Assembly (NCBI RefSeq): GCF_016056275.1
Contig: NZ_JAECZA010000006.1
Span: forward strand, 1 to 64,000
DNA from: Dendronalium phyllosphericum CENA369
GTDB taxonomy: Bacteria; Cyanobacteriota; Cyanobacteriia; Cyanobacteriales; Nostocaceae
DNA: 64,000 nt
Direction: 5' to 3'
Within the stretch, counting starts at the first letter, position 1. Every line of letters begins with the position of its first letter. The notes beneath the pieces are model-generated. The model did no database searches. It was given only the letters and a program-made list of their open reading frames with translations, and was not told the origin of the DNA. A program made the position numbers and the translations under genes. Of this stretch, positions 35,069-45,679 are shown one piece after another.

Positions 35069-36076
35069 GTGAAAGCAGTCTTAATGACAACAGCTGGTAG
35101 TCCCAAAGTTCTGCAAGTAAAAGAAGTTGTAAACCCTGCTATTCCTATAGGAAATACTGAACTTTTAGTACGCTTAGTGGCGGCTGGCGTTAACCCCATT
35201 GACACTAAACTTCGTAACCGAGGTACTTTTTACCCCGACCAAATGCCTGCCATCTTAGGATGTGATGGGGCAGGTATAGTTGAGGCCGTAGGTGCTGGCG
35301 TTCAGCGGTTCCGTCTGGGAGACGAAGTATATTTTTGCTATGGCGGCTTAGGGTCACATCAAGGCAACTACGCTGAATATAACGTTGTTGACGAACGGTT
35401 TGTGGCACATAAACCTGCTTCCATCTCCTTTGCTGAAGCCGCCGCCGCACCTTTAGTGTTAATCACTGCTTGGGAAGCTTTATACGAACGGGGACGATTA
35501 GAACCTGGGGAACGAGTTTTGATTCATGCAGGTGCTGGCGGTGTCGGTCATGTAGCTATTCAATTGGCGAAACTCAAAGGTGCTACTGTCTCCACTACTG
35601 TGAGTTCTGAGGATAAAGCGAATTTTGTTAGACAACTCGGTGCTGACCGTGTAATTTTTTACAAACAAACAGACTTTGTGCAAGCAGCCTTAGACTGGAC
35701 TGACGGCGAAGGCGTAGACTTAGCTTTTGACACTGTAGGCGGCGAAACTTTCTCTAAAACCTTTCCGGCAGTGCGAGTATATGGCGATATTGTGACGATT
35801 CTCGAACCAGATGCCAATACTGTTTGGAAATCTGCGAGAATGCGTAATCTCCGCATTGGTTTGGAATTGATGCTGACACCAATGTTACTAGGATTGGCAG
35901 AAAGCCTTCAGCATCAAGCAGAAATTCTCGAACAATGTGCTAAATACATCGATGAAGGCAAGTTAAAAATCCAGGTAGGGCATAAATTTCCTTTAGAAGA
36001 AGCTGCCAAAGCACACCAACTACTTGAAAGTGGGTCGATCGCAGGTAAAATTGTTTTGCTGATGAGCGATGAATGA
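35069..36076 (+). CDS. Zinc-type alcohol dehydrogenase-like / quinone oxidoreductase
   Basis: 335 aa from GTG 35069 with AGGAGG (35055-35060) eight bases upstream. It is a medium-chain dehydrogenase/reductase. The N-terminal GCDGAGIVEAVGAGV and the NADPH-binding HAGAGGVGHVAIQLAKLKGA motif place it with quinone oxidoreductases (QOR). The catalytic zinc ligands of classical alcohol dehydrogenase are not evident. It probably reduces quinones or enones. Its relation to its neighbours is unclear. Confidence 0.9.
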   Translation: MKAVLMTTAGSPKVLQVKEVVNPAIPIGNTELLVRLVAAGVNPIDTKLRNRGTFYPDQMPAILGCDGAGIVEAVGAGVQRFRLGDEVYFCYGGLGSHQGNYAEYNVVDERFVAHKPASISFAEAAAAPLVLITAWEALYERGRLEPGERVLIHAGAGGVGHVAIQLAKLKGATVSTTVSSEDKANFVRQLGADRVIFYKQTDFVQAALDWTDGEGVDLAFDTVGGETFSKTFPAVRVYGDIVTILEPDANTVWKSARMRNLRIGLELMLTPMLLGLAESLQHQAEILEQCAKYIDEGKLKIQVGHKFPLEEAAKAHQLLESGSIAGKIVLLMSDE

Positions 36077-36088
36077 TACGCACTCAAG

Positions 36089-38329
36089 TTGGATAATTTA
36101 TGTTTTAAGGGCGGAGTATCGCAAAAGTTAAACGCACAGAAGCAGAGAAACAAATATAGACTTTTTTTGAAGTTATTCTGCGTTTTCTTGCTTTTCTTGA
36201 CTCTTTTTTTGCCCTTACCTGCTTGGGCAGCCCAAACACAACCAGAACGCACGCTTTTAACTCTAGAATTGTTGCAAGAGCGACTACGCACGCCGACACT
36301 CCACGAAGGTAACTTGACCGTGGATTTGCGGCAAATGACAATCGATTTACGACCAGAAAATGCAACTTTCCGCGATGCTTTTTACCAATTGCTGCGAAAA
36401 GAACTACAAAAGACTGGTGCAAAACCTTTGGGTTTAGACCTCAGCTATTCTTTAATTCAAGGAGATTTTTTAGGTAGCGATTTGGGTTTAAGAACACCCC
36501 TGTATACTCAAGCGATCGCTCTCATTTTCACTGCAACCGAACAAGAACAATTAGAACGTTTGCGTAAGTCCTGCTTGCAGTCACTAGGAATTAGTTTACC
36601 CAATTCAAAGGACTGTCGCTCGCTTTTAGAAACTTCAACTCCAGCCAGCGAAATTACTGTTTTTCGTGGTTCTTTGACTTTGGTACAAACTCGCTTCAAT
36701 GGAGAAGTGCAGTTTCCCAATACATTCTTTCTCCAATCTGTGAATGCCCAAGGCGCAATTTTTCTTCAACCCACTAACTGGACTGAAACTAGATTCAGCC
36801 GTCCCTTAAGCTTCAACGGTGCAACTTTCCGACAATTAAGTAATTTTCAAAGCAGTATTTTTTTTGACAAAGCTAATTTTAAAAAAACTCAATTTCAGGA
36901 AATTGCTGATTTTCATGGCAGCATATTTGCAGACAATGGTAACTTCAACCAAGCCGTTTTTAAACAGTTAGCTAAATTTAGTAATGTGCAGTGGCAAGAA
37001 AATGCTGATTTTTCTCATGTACGTTTTGCCAATCAAGCACAGTTTACCAAATCGAATTTCAATCATTTACTTTTCCTCACAGAAGCGACTTTTGAACAAG
37101 CTATTAGCTTCCGAGAAGCGCAATTTAATCAAAGCGTAAATCTGAAAGGTGCTAGTATTCTCAACCAAGCAGATTTTAGCGATACAAGGTTTGCAAAAGC
37201 AGCTTATTTAAGCGTACCTGGCTTGACTTTTAATTCTAACCAAGCAAAAATTTTAGGTAATCCTGGTGAGATTGGTAAAATGTTTTGGGTTCCGACTTTG
37301 CAAGGAAATCAAAACGTTTTGCGGAATTTAGGACAAAATTTTCGGCAGCAACAGCAAGTTGCCGATGCCAATCAGCTAGAGTACACAAAACAACGATTAC
37401 GATTAACACAAGTTAGTCGGCGTTTAGTAACAACAAATATTAATAGTGCAACTCTCGCAAGTTTAATTAATTTGGGTTTTTCTACAACTCAAGCACAAGA
37501 GATAGTCGATAATCGTCAAATCAAACTGTTTCGCGATCGCAGTGAGTTACTCACTTTACCAAGTATAGATTTAGAAACCTATACGCAACTGAGCGATCGC
37601 TTCGTCGTTACCGAACCCCTTTCTTTTGGTGGGTGGTTACTGCAAGCTTGGAACTGGCTAGCATTGAGTATACTGTTGCTGTTGAGTGGCTATGGTACAA
37701 ATTTCTGGTTAGTGTTTGGTGTGGGGGGAGTTGCGATCGCTTTCTTCGGCTTACTATTTTGGCTAGTAGATCGCTACCGCCGCCTGCTTCCCGTAGCAAT
37801 TATTCCTACATACTACGAAACCGTTGCAATATTGATAAGTTTTGGCGTTTTAGGATTCTTTAGCTTATTAGCGATATTTCGCAATGCCGAGCAACCTTGG
37901 CTAACATTAGGTTGTCTTTTGATGATTATTATCCCCTTACCAGTGGCTTTATTGATTCGACTTTACCAACAAGGTCGTTATCACGACTTGATGGATATTT
38001 CCTACTTTACAGAAGACGGAACATTTCGACAGTTACGATTGTTAATTGGACGTTTACCAGTTATACCCAGAAATCAAACATTCCGCGAACGATATATGCC
38101 ATTATTGTGCGATCGCCGTTGGAACTGGCTGAATTATTACGACTTTAGCCTCAACAACTTAGTGAGATTGGGATTTAACGATATTCGTCTGCGAGACGAA
38201 CACTTGCCGGGTATCATTGCCACACTTGCATGGTATCAATGGAGTTTGGGTGTACTTTACATTACCTTGGTTTTGTGGACGCTTTCCCGCACCATTCCCG
38301 GATTGAACTTATTGATTTATCTGAAGTAG
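36089..38329 (+). CDS. Pentapeptide-repeat membrane protein
   Basis: Up to 746 aa; the first codon is uncertain (TTG 36089 gives the longest form). A signal-like helix (FLKLFCVFLLFLTLFLPLPAWA) is followed by an exported domain. Residues about 190-400 hold degenerate pentapeptide repeats (A/F-x-F patterns such as NFKKTQFQEIADFHGSIF). Then comes an HhH-like stretch (NINSATLASLINLGFS), and the C-terminal third has about four membrane helices. Similar proteins occur in other cyanobacteria, but I know of no function. Confidence 0.8.
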   Translation: MDNLCFKGGVSQKLNAQKQRNKYRLFLKLFCVFLLFLTLFLPLPAWAAQTQPERTLLTLELLQERLRTPTLHEGNLTVDLRQMTIDLRPENATFRDAFYQLLRKELQKTGAKPLGLDLSYSLIQGDFLGSDLGLRTPLYTQAIALIFTATEQEQLERLRKSCLQSLGISLPNSKDCRSLLETSTPASEITVFRGSLTLVQTRFNGEVQFPNTFFLQSVNAQGAIFLQPTNWTETRFSRPLSFNGATFRQLSNFQSSIFFDKANFKKTQFQEIADFHGSIFADNGNFNQAVFKQLAKFSNVQWQENADFSHVRFANQAQFTKSNFNHLLFLTEATFEQAISFREAQFNQSVNLKGASILNQADFSDTRFAKAAYLSVPGLTFNSNQAKILGNPGEIGKMFWVPTLQGNQNVLRNLGQNFRQQQQVADANQLEYTKQRLRLTQVSRRLVTTNINSATLASLINLGFSTTQAQEIVDNRQIKLFRDRSELLTLPSIDLETYTQLSDRFVVTEPLSFGGWLLQAWNWLALSILLLLSGYGTNFWLVFGVGGVAIAFFGLLFWLVDRYRRLLPVAIIPTYYETVAILISFGVLGFFSLLAIFRNAEQPWLTLGCLLMIIIPLPVALLIRLYQQGRYHDLMDISYFTEDGTFRQLRLLIGRLPVIPRNQTFRERYMPLLCDRRWNWLNYYDFSLNNLVRLGFNDIRLRDEHLPGIIATLAWYQWSLGVLYITLVLWTLSRTIPGLNLLIYLK

Positions 38330-38341
38330 CCAATCGCGCGA

Positions 38342-38566
38342 TTAGATAGCAAAAATGAATTCATCAACTGTAAGCCCAGCAGTACGGATGAGACTACGCA
38401 ATGTTCCTTTCGCCACCTCACGATGGTCTGGAACAGATAAGGTTACTGCTTCGCCTTTCTTAACTAGGATGATGTGACTAGCACTTTGACGTGCAAACTC
38501 CCAACCGAACGATTCAAACACACGAACAACTTCATGCCCACTGAGAACCGGAAGGGCAGATGCCAT
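38342..38566 (-). CDS. hicA: HicA-family toxin
   Basis: 74-aa YcfA/HicA-type mRNA interferase with a double-stranded-RNA-binding fold. The pattern LSGHEVVRVFESFGWEFARQ then SHIILVKK places the catalytic His. VPDHREVAKGTLRSLIRTAG is the typical C-terminal half. It lies two bases after hicB on the same strand. The pair is complete, in contrast to the DUF1902 pair at 30 kb. Confidence 0.88.
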   Translation of the reverse strand: MASALPVLSGHEVVRVFESFGWEFARQSASHIILVKKGEAVTLSVPDHREVAKGTLRSLIRTAGLTVDEFIFAI

Positions 38567-38568
38567 GA

Positions 38569-38775
38569 TTACACTGTAACCTCTACTTGATGAGTCTCGA
38601 CGGTAAGTGGTAAACCAAGTTCTGCACGAACTTCAAGGCAAGCAGCGATCGCATCCTTGATATTTTCCAAAGCTTCTTCTCTTGTCTGACCTTGACTAAC
38701 ACAACCAGGTATACTAGGGCACTCAACAATCCAAACCCCATCTTCATCGCGATCGAGTATTACATTGAACTTCAT
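38569..38775 (-). CDS. hicB: HicB-family antitoxin
   Basis: 68 aa. The signature DEDGVWIVECPSIPGCVSQG then TREEALENIKDAI is the partial RNase H fold of HicB. It lacks a separate DNA-binding domain, as in short HicB forms. It precedes hicA in an operon, the order seen in many cyanobacteria. Confidence 0.9.
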   Translation of the reverse strand: MKFNVILDRDEDGVWIVECPSIPGCVSQGQTREEALENIKDAIAACLEVRAELGLPLTVETHQVEVTV

Positions 38776-38996
38776 ACGTTGTTAGCAAGCGACTCGTAGT
38801 TATTTGTTATTGTAACCTGCGACTATTGAACTCAAAAAAGCAGCCGAGCGATCGCCTACTCTCCTCATCTACATTCCAAATTCAGTTTAGGGGTAAATCA
38901 TCCGAATGCGATCGCTATTTTATGGGTTTCCCCCCAAATCAACTTCGGAGGGTTCCCTTTGAGCGAACTGGCGTTTAACAGCTAGCGTTTTCTCTA

Positions 38997-40928
38997 TCAA
39001 TTTAATGGCTCAATGATGGTTTTTAAACCGTTGCTATTAAGTTTTGCTGACATTTCATCAGCGTTATCGCGATTGCTAAAAACTCCGGCTTGCATGACTC
39101 TGCGACCCTGCCAAACTGTGGAAAATGCTCCAGGGGCAAGAAATTTTACTAAATCCTGCTCTTTGTCAGTTGTAGTTTCTACAACTACGCGGTAGCGGAC
39201 ACCTATCTGCTTATCTTTAGTCGGCGGCGCATAACTTTCACCATAGGCAGTTATATAAGTTTGAGGTACTGGCACTTTTTGGATATTGCGAGTATTGCCA
39301 ATAGGGATATTGCCATCGGCAACGGGCAAAATAGCTGAATCACTTCCAGGAGCAATTTCTGGTGCTGGTGATAATTGCGTTTGCTCCTGTGCTACTGGAT
39401 TGGATGGCTGCTGGGGTGCAGTAAACTCAATTGTATTGGGGTTGATATGCACATAATTGAGTTGTTGTGTATCAGGCTTGATTGCTGGCAATGAAGTTGT
39501 TTGTCCTCTAGGAGCAATTGAAGTATTTGTAGATGTTTCTCTGCCTGCCAAGCTGCTAGGAATGGGAAAGCCACCCACTCCTGATTTGGGAGGTTGTTGA
39601 TTATATGTGGGTACAGTAAGTGGTACAACGGCTGGCTGTAAAGGCAACAATTGAGTGTTGAGTGATGACTGTTGACTGATGACTGTTGGTTTGTTGGTGG
39701 TATTAGGTGCTTCGGGAGCAGAGAAGGTAATTTCTTTACTAGGGGGAATTTCTAAAATTACGCTATTGGTTGTGGTGGCAGGTTGAGAGTTGTTAGCTAC
39801 AGATGCTGTTTGAGCATTCATATCTACTTTGCCAGCAATCCGATCGCTAGCGAGGGTATTGCCACCAGCAAAAATCACCTGCTTGGCAGCACTAGCATTA
39901 ATGTCATAGCGACCATTGTTACGAAATTCATTACCGCCTGCTTCGTTGGCGCTACCCAAATCTGGCAGAGATTGAGCGATCGCAACTAAACCATCTTCTT
40001 TACTATCTTGAATTAAATTATGGCGTAAAATCGGGCGAGTATTAGCTTGGGCTAAAATTCCGGAGCGGTTGTGCATAATTTGATTGCTTACCAATACAGG
40101 GGCAGCATTTTGGGTAATATTAATCCCAAAGCCTGTTTCTTCAAAGATATTTTCTCGCACTTGCGGCTGAGAATTGCCGCCAATTGTAATGCCATTTGCA
40201 CCGTTGCGATAAAAGTAATTCTTGCTAATTGTGGTAGCACTATTGCCAGTCACAGAAATTCCATCTTGGGTGTTGCCAGTAAATGTATTTTCTGCGATCG
40301 CTGGATTACTCGATTCAATCCACAAGCCGTAACCACGAGGATTCGGATTTGTAACCGTCACCCCAGTCAACTTTGCTTGATTTGCACCAACGATTGTGAC
40401 ATTTTCCCCGCCAAAACTCCGACTTAAATATTCGCCACCGCCTTGAATAATAATTCCCCGTCCTTTATTGGCAGTATCTCCTTGAATAACAACACCCGCT
40501 TTGAGCATCAGGGGAAATATCTCTCCAGTTTCAGCACTATAAGTACCTGGAGAGAGCATAATTACTGTGTTGGGAGCAGCTAATCGCAGCGCTTGGGTAA
40601 TTGTTTTCACCGGAGCGGCTTCGCTACCGCCTCCAGTGTCATTTCCGATACTTGGGTTGACAAATAGCACTTGAACCTGAGAGATTGTTGTTTCACCTAG
40701 GTGCATCCGATCGCTTACAGATGGCATCTGAGCAACGACGCTGCTAAGGCTTGCACCCAGCAATGTCATGCTTGCTAATCCCACGCCAACCGCTAAAGAC
40801 AACACTGAGAAACTAAAAAAAGGCGTTGCTAATCGCAGCCAAGGGCTTGGTTTGTCTGCCCAGACAGTTAGCTTTACTTGCTGGATATCTGCTTTACGAT
40901 ATTTCACAAATACAAGGGGGGGAATCAA
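38997..40928 (-). CDS. DUF1565 right-handed beta-helix protein with SPOR-like C-terminus
   Basis: About 643 aa from TTG 40928, which follows AAGGAG ten bases upstream; longer starts lie in the RBS. A membrane helix near residue 40 (FFSFSVLSLAVGVGLASMTLLG) suggests export. DUF1565 begins at VNPSIGNDTGGGSEAAPVKT. A parallel beta-helix follows, with repeated N-x-F/I units (AENTFTGNTQDGISVTGN). A Gln/Pro-rich linker leads to a C-terminal domain resembling SPOR (MQAGVFSNRDNADEMSAKL). It is probably periplasmic or cell-surface; its ligand is unknown. Confidence 0.8.
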   Translation of the reverse strand: MIPPLVFVKYRKADIQQVKLTVWADKPSPWLRLATPFFSFSVLSLAVGVGLASMTLLGASLSSVVAQMPSVSDRMHLGETTISQVQVLFVNPSIGNDTGGGSEAAPVKTITQALRLAAPNTVIMLSPGTYSAETGEIFPLMLKAGVVIQGDTANKGRGIIIQGGGEYLSRSFGGENVTIVGANQAKLTGVTVTNPNPRGYGLWIESSNPAIAENTFTGNTQDGISVTGNSATTISKNYFYRNGANGITIGGNSQPQVRENIFEETGFGINITQNAAPVLVSNQIMHNRSGILAQANTRPILRHNLIQDSKEDGLVAIAQSLPDLGSANEAGGNEFRNNGRYDINASAAKQVIFAGGNTLASDRIAGKVDMNAQTASVANNSQPATTTNSVILEIPPSKEITFSAPEAPNTTNKPTVISQQSSLNTQLLPLQPAVVPLTVPTYNQQPPKSGVGGFPIPSSLAGRETSTNTSIAPRGQTTSLPAIKPDTQQLNYVHINPNTIEFTAPQQPSNPVAQEQTQLSPAPEIAPGSDSAILPVADGNIPIGNTRNIQKVPVPQTYITAYGESYAPPTKDKQIGVRYRVVVETTTDKEQDLVKFLAPGAFSTVWQGRRVMQAGVFSNRDNADEMSAKLNSNGLKTIIEPLN

Positions 40929-41123
40929 TTTTACACTTCTCCTTAGAAGTAACAATAAATTTTTATACTGCTAGAAACATAGTAATGTCGATAATGTAAT
41001 CTACATATTGACCTATTGGCTATTTTGCATAGAAAGTAATTAATAAAGGAATAAGGGATTAGGGACTAGGAACTGGGGATTAGGGACTAGGGATAGGGGA
41101 CTGGGAAAGAGCTTTCTCAACAC

Positions 41124-41185
41124 CCAATGCCCAGTACCCAATACCCAGTACTCAGTACCCAATACCCAGTACCCAATATCTAGTA
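41124..41185. repeat. Short tandem repeat (CCCAGTACCCAATA)
   Basis: Four to five copies of a 13-14-bp unit, CCCAGTACCCAATA with variants. They follow a run of GGGACTAGGG/GGGGATTAGGG words at 41050-41105. This non-coding filler lies upstream of thiE. Confidence 0.8.
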
Positions 41186-41261
41186 AATTACCAATGCGAA
41201 GAACATTGCAACTATGAAAGAGGCTGGCTATTACGATGAAAGCACTAATGGGGTTGTTGTA

Positions 41262-42317
41262 ATGGTCGAGCCATACAGCCAAAAAGAGCTAATACAGCAA
41301 GTTGTTTACCGCATATTAGATGCTAATTTAGACCGCGCTCGTGAAGGCTTGCGAATTATTGAAGAATGGTGTCGTTTTGGGTTAAATAATGCCCAATTGT
41401 CTGGGGAGTGTAAACACTTGCGGCAAGAGATTGCTGTCTGGCATACTACGGAATTGAGAGCGGCACGAAATACACCAGGCGATCGCGGCACAGAATTAAC
41501 CCATCCTCAAGAAGAACAACGCTCTAGCGTCAAATCTTTATTGCAAGCCAATTTTTGCCGCGTTCAAGAAGCATTGCGGGTTTTGGAAGAATACGGCAAG
41601 CTTCACCACCCCAATATGGGGCCGGCATTTAAGCAGATGCGCTATCGGGTTTATACCCTAGAAAGTAATTTGATGGGTTATCAACGCCAGCAAATGCTTT
41701 GGCGATCGCGTCTTTATCTTGTCACTTCCCCGACGGAAACGTTGTTAACAACTGTGGAAGCTGCTCTCAAAGGTGGATTAACCCTCGTACAGTACCGCGA
41801 TAAAACTGCTGATGACAGCTTGCGTCTAGAACAAGCGACAAAGCTATGCCAGCTATGTCACAGTTATGGCGCTTTGTTCGTTGTCAACGACCGAGTCGAT
41901 TTAGCTTTAGCAGTGGATGCAGACGGCGTGCATCTAGGACAGCAAGATATGCCGATTGCCACTGCCAGACAACTACTCGGCCCTCAGCGGTTGATAGGTC
42001 GTTCTACCACAAACCCTGATGAAATGCAACAGGCAATTGCCGAAGGTGCAGATTATATTGGAGTTGGGCCAGTTTATGAAACTCCGACGAAACTGGGTAA
42101 AGCCGCCGCAGGTTTAGAATACGTCAGCTATGCGGCTGCAAATAGTTCAATTCCCTGGTTTGCCATCGGGGGAATAGATGCAAATAATATCAATGATGCG
42201 ATTGATGCGGGAGCAGAACGCGTGGCGGTAGTGCGATCGCTTATGCAAGCCGAACAACCTACCCTAGTGACACAATATTTACTGTCACAGCTAAATCGCA
42301 TCAAACCAGAGACATAG
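41262..42317 (+). CDS. thiE: Thiamine phosphate synthase with N-terminal extra domain
   Basis: About 351 aa from ATG 41262; an in-frame start at 41214 is possible and no strong RBS decides. Residues 1-145 form the helical domain found in cyanobacterial ThiE (RILDANLDRAREGLRIIEEW). The C-terminal half is the ThiE TIM barrel: LVQYRDKTADD, FVVNDRVDLAL, DGVHLGQQDMP and GVGPVYETPTK. It joins HMP-pyrophosphate and thiazole phosphate to make thiamine phosphate. thiS follows 136 bp downstream. Confidence 0.93.
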   Translation: MVEPYSQKELIQQVVYRILDANLDRAREGLRIIEEWCRFGLNNAQLSGECKHLRQEIAVWHTTELRAARNTPGDRGTELTHPQEEQRSSVKSLLQANFCRVQEALRVLEEYGKLHHPNMGPAFKQMRYRVYTLESNLMGYQRQQMLWRSRLYLVTSPTETLLTTVEAALKGGLTLVQYRDKTADDSLRLEQATKLCQLCHSYGALFVVNDRVDLALAVDADGVHLGQQDMPIATARQLLGPQRLIGRSTTNPDEMQQAIAEGADYIGVGPVYETPTKLGKAAAGLEYVSYAAANSSIPWFAIGGIDANNINDAIDAGAERVAVVRSLMQAEQPTLVTQYLLSQLNRIKPET

Positions 42318-42453
42318 GGGGGCAGAGGGGCAAGGGAGCATGGGGGCAGAGGGAGATCGAGGAGATAATTCTTCACTCATAACTCAGCACTCTTTACTAC
42401 TGACTACTGACAACTGACCACCGATCGCTGACAACTGACTCAGCAATACTTTT

Positions 42454-42666
42454 ATGTCTAACGAGATTACGCTCTTAGTGAATGGCGAAACTCGTAGCTG
42501 TTCATCCCAAATACTTTTACCAGATTTACTCCAGCAGTTAGGTTTTAATCCCCGTTTGGTCGCGGTGGAATATAATGGTGAAATCTTACATCGTCAGTTC
42601 TGGCAAGAGACAAAAATCCAAGCAGGCGATCGCTTGGAAGTAGTCACGATTGTTGGCGGTGGTTAA
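42454..42666 (+). CDS. thiS: Sulfur carrier protein ThiS
   Basis: 70-aa ubiquitin-like sulfur carrier. It ends in the diagnostic Gly-Gly (IVGGG), which is activated to a thiocarboxylate for thiazole synthesis. ITLLVNGE at the start and GDRLEVVTIVGG at the end are typical. It shares the TTAA at its stop codon with the converging glycosyltransferase gene. It works with ThiE in thiamine synthesis. Confidence 0.93.
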   Translation: MSNEITLLVNGETRSCSSQILLPDLLQQLGFNPRLVAVEYNGEILHRQFWQETKIQAGDRLEVVTIVGGG

Positions 42667-43898
42667 GTTAATAAACCGTTGGGAACAGACTCGGTTTTGT
42701 AAAGCAAGCGGTGAAGGGTTTTACGCTTGGCTAATTCTTTGCCCTGGCGACCGAGTTGCTCGCGCAATTGTTGATTTTGGCATAATTGTTTGAAGGCTTG
42801 AAAAACTTCATAGCCAGATTTGGGATTCACTAGTATGCCATTTTCTTGATGGCGAACCGCATCAATTACAGAACCCAAACGAGAAGCAATTACAGGTTTA
42901 CCGAAGTAACTTGCTTCTAAGTAGACAACGCCAAAACCCTCTAGGCTGCTAGCCTTAGTATCTAATAAGGTCAGCATGGCAAATATGTCACAGGCTGCAT
43001 AGTAGCCAGATAATTCTCGATTCGGTACATATCCTGCAAAGTGTACTCGCTTGTCTACCCGCAAGCGATGGGCCAGAGATTTCAGTTCTGATTCACACGG
43101 GCCTTGACCGCAAATGATGTAGTGGACATCTACGCCAATGGTGAGCAGTAGTGGTATGTTATCAATTATGCGATCGAAGCTTCGATGTTTCACTAGTCGT
43201 CCGACTGAGAGAATGACGACTGCTGTTTCGGGAATATTGTAAGACTGACGCACGCGCAGGCGTAATTCATCGAGATTGCTTTGACTGGGTTCCCCATCAA
43301 ATTTTTCCGGTCTGATTGCAGGATTAATTACATGGGTAGGAGTTTCTAAGCGGAAAGTATTTCTGAGATAATCTCGCGTAGAAGAATTGTTACAAACAAT
43401 CCCTTCGGCTCGTGTCAGTGTCAATTTAAATAGCGATCGCCAAAGAGGGTTGCGTAAAGCCCTAAGAAGATCGTTGCCATGCAAGTAAATAAAAAAGCGT
43501 ATAGGTAGAAGATAGCTTAATAGCAACAGCGAAGGAAATTCGTAGCCGTGACCCCACTCAATGTAGCGGTAGTGATAGCGAAAATAAAGTCTAATTGCTA
43601 ATACAAACGAGCAGACTAAATTGCACAGCGGCTTTAAAAGACTCCCGATAAAACGACCCAACAAGTATTTAGGATTCGGCCAGCGATAGACAGGAAACTG
43701 CTGAACTCTATCGAATACCTTATCGCCCGGACAACTAGCCGCTAAAACAATCACCCGTTCCGGGTCTTGAAGACAACGATTATAAAGATATTCTCCGATT
43801 AAAGCTTCTTTTGGCAAGAAAAAACGGGATATAACTAAAATGTCCGGGGATGCAGTTTCGTCTCGGATTTTTGTTTCTAGTTGTGAAATATGTTCCAT
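42663..43898 (-). CDS. Glycosyltransferase family 4
   Basis: 411-aa GT-B fold enzyme, retaining type. The C-terminal donor-binding site shows EGFGVVYLEASYFGKPVIAS, the E-x7-E motif, and VILSVGRLVKHRSFDRII opens the second Rossmann domain. It probably acts in polysaccharide or glycolipid assembly at the inner membrane. Its stop overlaps that of thiS (tail to tail). Acceptor unknown. Confidence 0.9.
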   Translation of the reverse strand: MEHISQLETKIRDETASPDILVISRFFLPKEALIGEYLYNRCLQDPERVIVLAASCPGDKVFDRVQQFPVYRWPNPKYLLGRFIGSLLKPLCNLVCSFVLAIRLYFRYHYRYIEWGHGYEFPSLLLLSYLLPIRFFIYLHGNDLLRALRNPLWRSLFKLTLTRAEGIVCNNSSTRDYLRNTFRLETPTHVINPAIRPEKFDGEPSQSNLDELRLRVRQSYNIPETAVVILSVGRLVKHRSFDRIIDNIPLLLTIGVDVHYIICGQGPCESELKSLAHRLRVDKRVHFAGYVPNRELSGYYAACDIFAMLTLLDTKASSLEGFGVVYLEASYFGKPVIASRLGSVIDAVRHQENGILVNPKSGYEVFQAFKQLCQNQQLREQLGRQGKELAKRKTLHRLLYKTESVPNGLLT

Positions 43899-45679
43899 GT
43901 TAATTTCAAGAACTCTAATTTCAATAATTTGTAATTGTCCATAACTTCACTGGGGCGAGATAAACTTAGTCTTATTTTGCTCCTATTAATTCAGATTTCC
44001 TAATTCGCTATTATCTTTGTGACATTTTTTTCAAGTGAAAATGCTCCATCAGTTTTGACATTCTTTTAGCTAAAACTTGGAGTTCAATGGGGATGAAGTA
44101 GGATGCTTTGTTGCTCTATGGTGGTTGCTAAGGCAAAAGGAACGCTTTGAAGTTTAGATTGGTGACTAAGGTTGTTCCAACTTATTTTGGCTACGGGTTG
44201 ACTCCTCAAATCACAGTTGCGATCGCAGCCATCTCCAAGACATATTGAGGAATAATTCCTGTTGATGATTCGATCGGGGAATATACTGGTTATGTATTTA
44301 ATTTTCTCCTTTTTTATCATGTTCGCCAACAGTGTCTTCGTAAAAACTAGGAATTTAGATATTTTTTGTCAAAAATTGTCACAATCTGTAATTAATTTTC
44401 GGATGTAGAGATATTTATACCTATCATTGACACTCTGTAGAAAAAAGCTTACATATACGAAACTCATTCTCGATTTTTCGGCGATCGCATTACAAATACT
44501 TAAGTAATATTCTAAGACGTTAAATATAGAGGTTTTATGATTATTTATGTAAAGTATTTGTTAATTAATTATTTTGTTTCTTATGTTTCAAATTAAAGTA
44601 ATAATTAGCCAAAACTAAAAAATAGCTAGCAATTATAGCTAAAACAACTAACAATAAACTGTTAAAAAAATTACTAACAGTAGCTCATTTTAAGAGCCTA
44701 TAATGAATTAGTATGCATATTGTGCCAAAATGCCGAAAAATCATCAGCTGTCGCGCATTTAATTTGCACATCTTTTCGTGTTGACTGTTAACTGTCAGCG
44801 GTCAACGAACCTCACGAGCAATCGTACAATTTCAAAGCGTAATAGCTTATTTTAGGAGTCTATCTGATTAAATAGCTCTCAAAACAAAATGTTCAATTTT
44901 TGACTTTAAGCTACTTTTATACACACTATTTTTTAGTAGACAAAATGATTGCCAACTACTCATTTGTATTAGATAAATAAGTTGTTATAATTCCATTACA
45001 ATATAAATCTTAGGATAAATCAATCCCAATTGAAAGTTGGCTCGAAAACCTACATAATGTAGTGTAGATTACTAATTTAAATTGTCAAACGTGCCCATCG
45101 CTCCACACTGATAGATTTGCTAAAGATGATAATTGGTGGATGCACAATTGTTGAACTAAAGACTAGCTATACAAATAATCATACCTAAAAACAAGGGGAA
45201 AGGGGAAAGGGAATATCCTCTACTCCCTATCCCCCTATCCTCTTTTTGGCTCCTCCTTGCGGGTAAACTTCGGTGACTCAGCGCTTTTTAATACAACTTA
45301 TGCAAAAACTCTCTCAAACTCTTATTCCTAGCCTCCGAAAAGCCACTACTCTACCGTGCGGCTTCTGCGAAGCAGTAAGCGCTTCGTTTTTCCATTACCT
45401 GTGCGTAAGTTGTTTTTAAGTATCCAAAGACAGAAATAATTAATTGATTCCAAAGTCCCAGCATAGGGTCGAGGTTTTGAGGTACGGTTATCTACTACAG
45501 AAATCCTCCTTTGGCTTGCTGTTTAACCAAGATAAGACACGGTAGATTGGATATGTAGCCGTCAAAGATGAATGTTACACAAAGCTACTGCCGATCGAGA
45601 CTCGCTAAATTGTTACGGGCTGGCAGCACCACACCGGAACCTCTCTATTAAGCAATACGATTTTTCAAGTGACTGTGCT
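43899..45679. other. 1.8-kb AT-rich stretch without a supported gene
   Basis: No frame here has convincing codon use or a family match; an 81-codon minus frame at 44084-44329 looks spurious. I see HIP1 sites, GGGGAAAGGGGAAAGGG/CCCCTATCC inverted words at 45195-45245, and a repeat containing TGCGGCTTCTGCGAAGC near 45360. There may be a promoter for the DUF1517 gene near the right end. A regulatory RNA cannot be excluded. Confidence 0.6.

Noticed and set aside
44084-44329. 81-codon minus-strand frame in the long gap
   Set aside because: No RBS, atypical composition and no recognisable domain.
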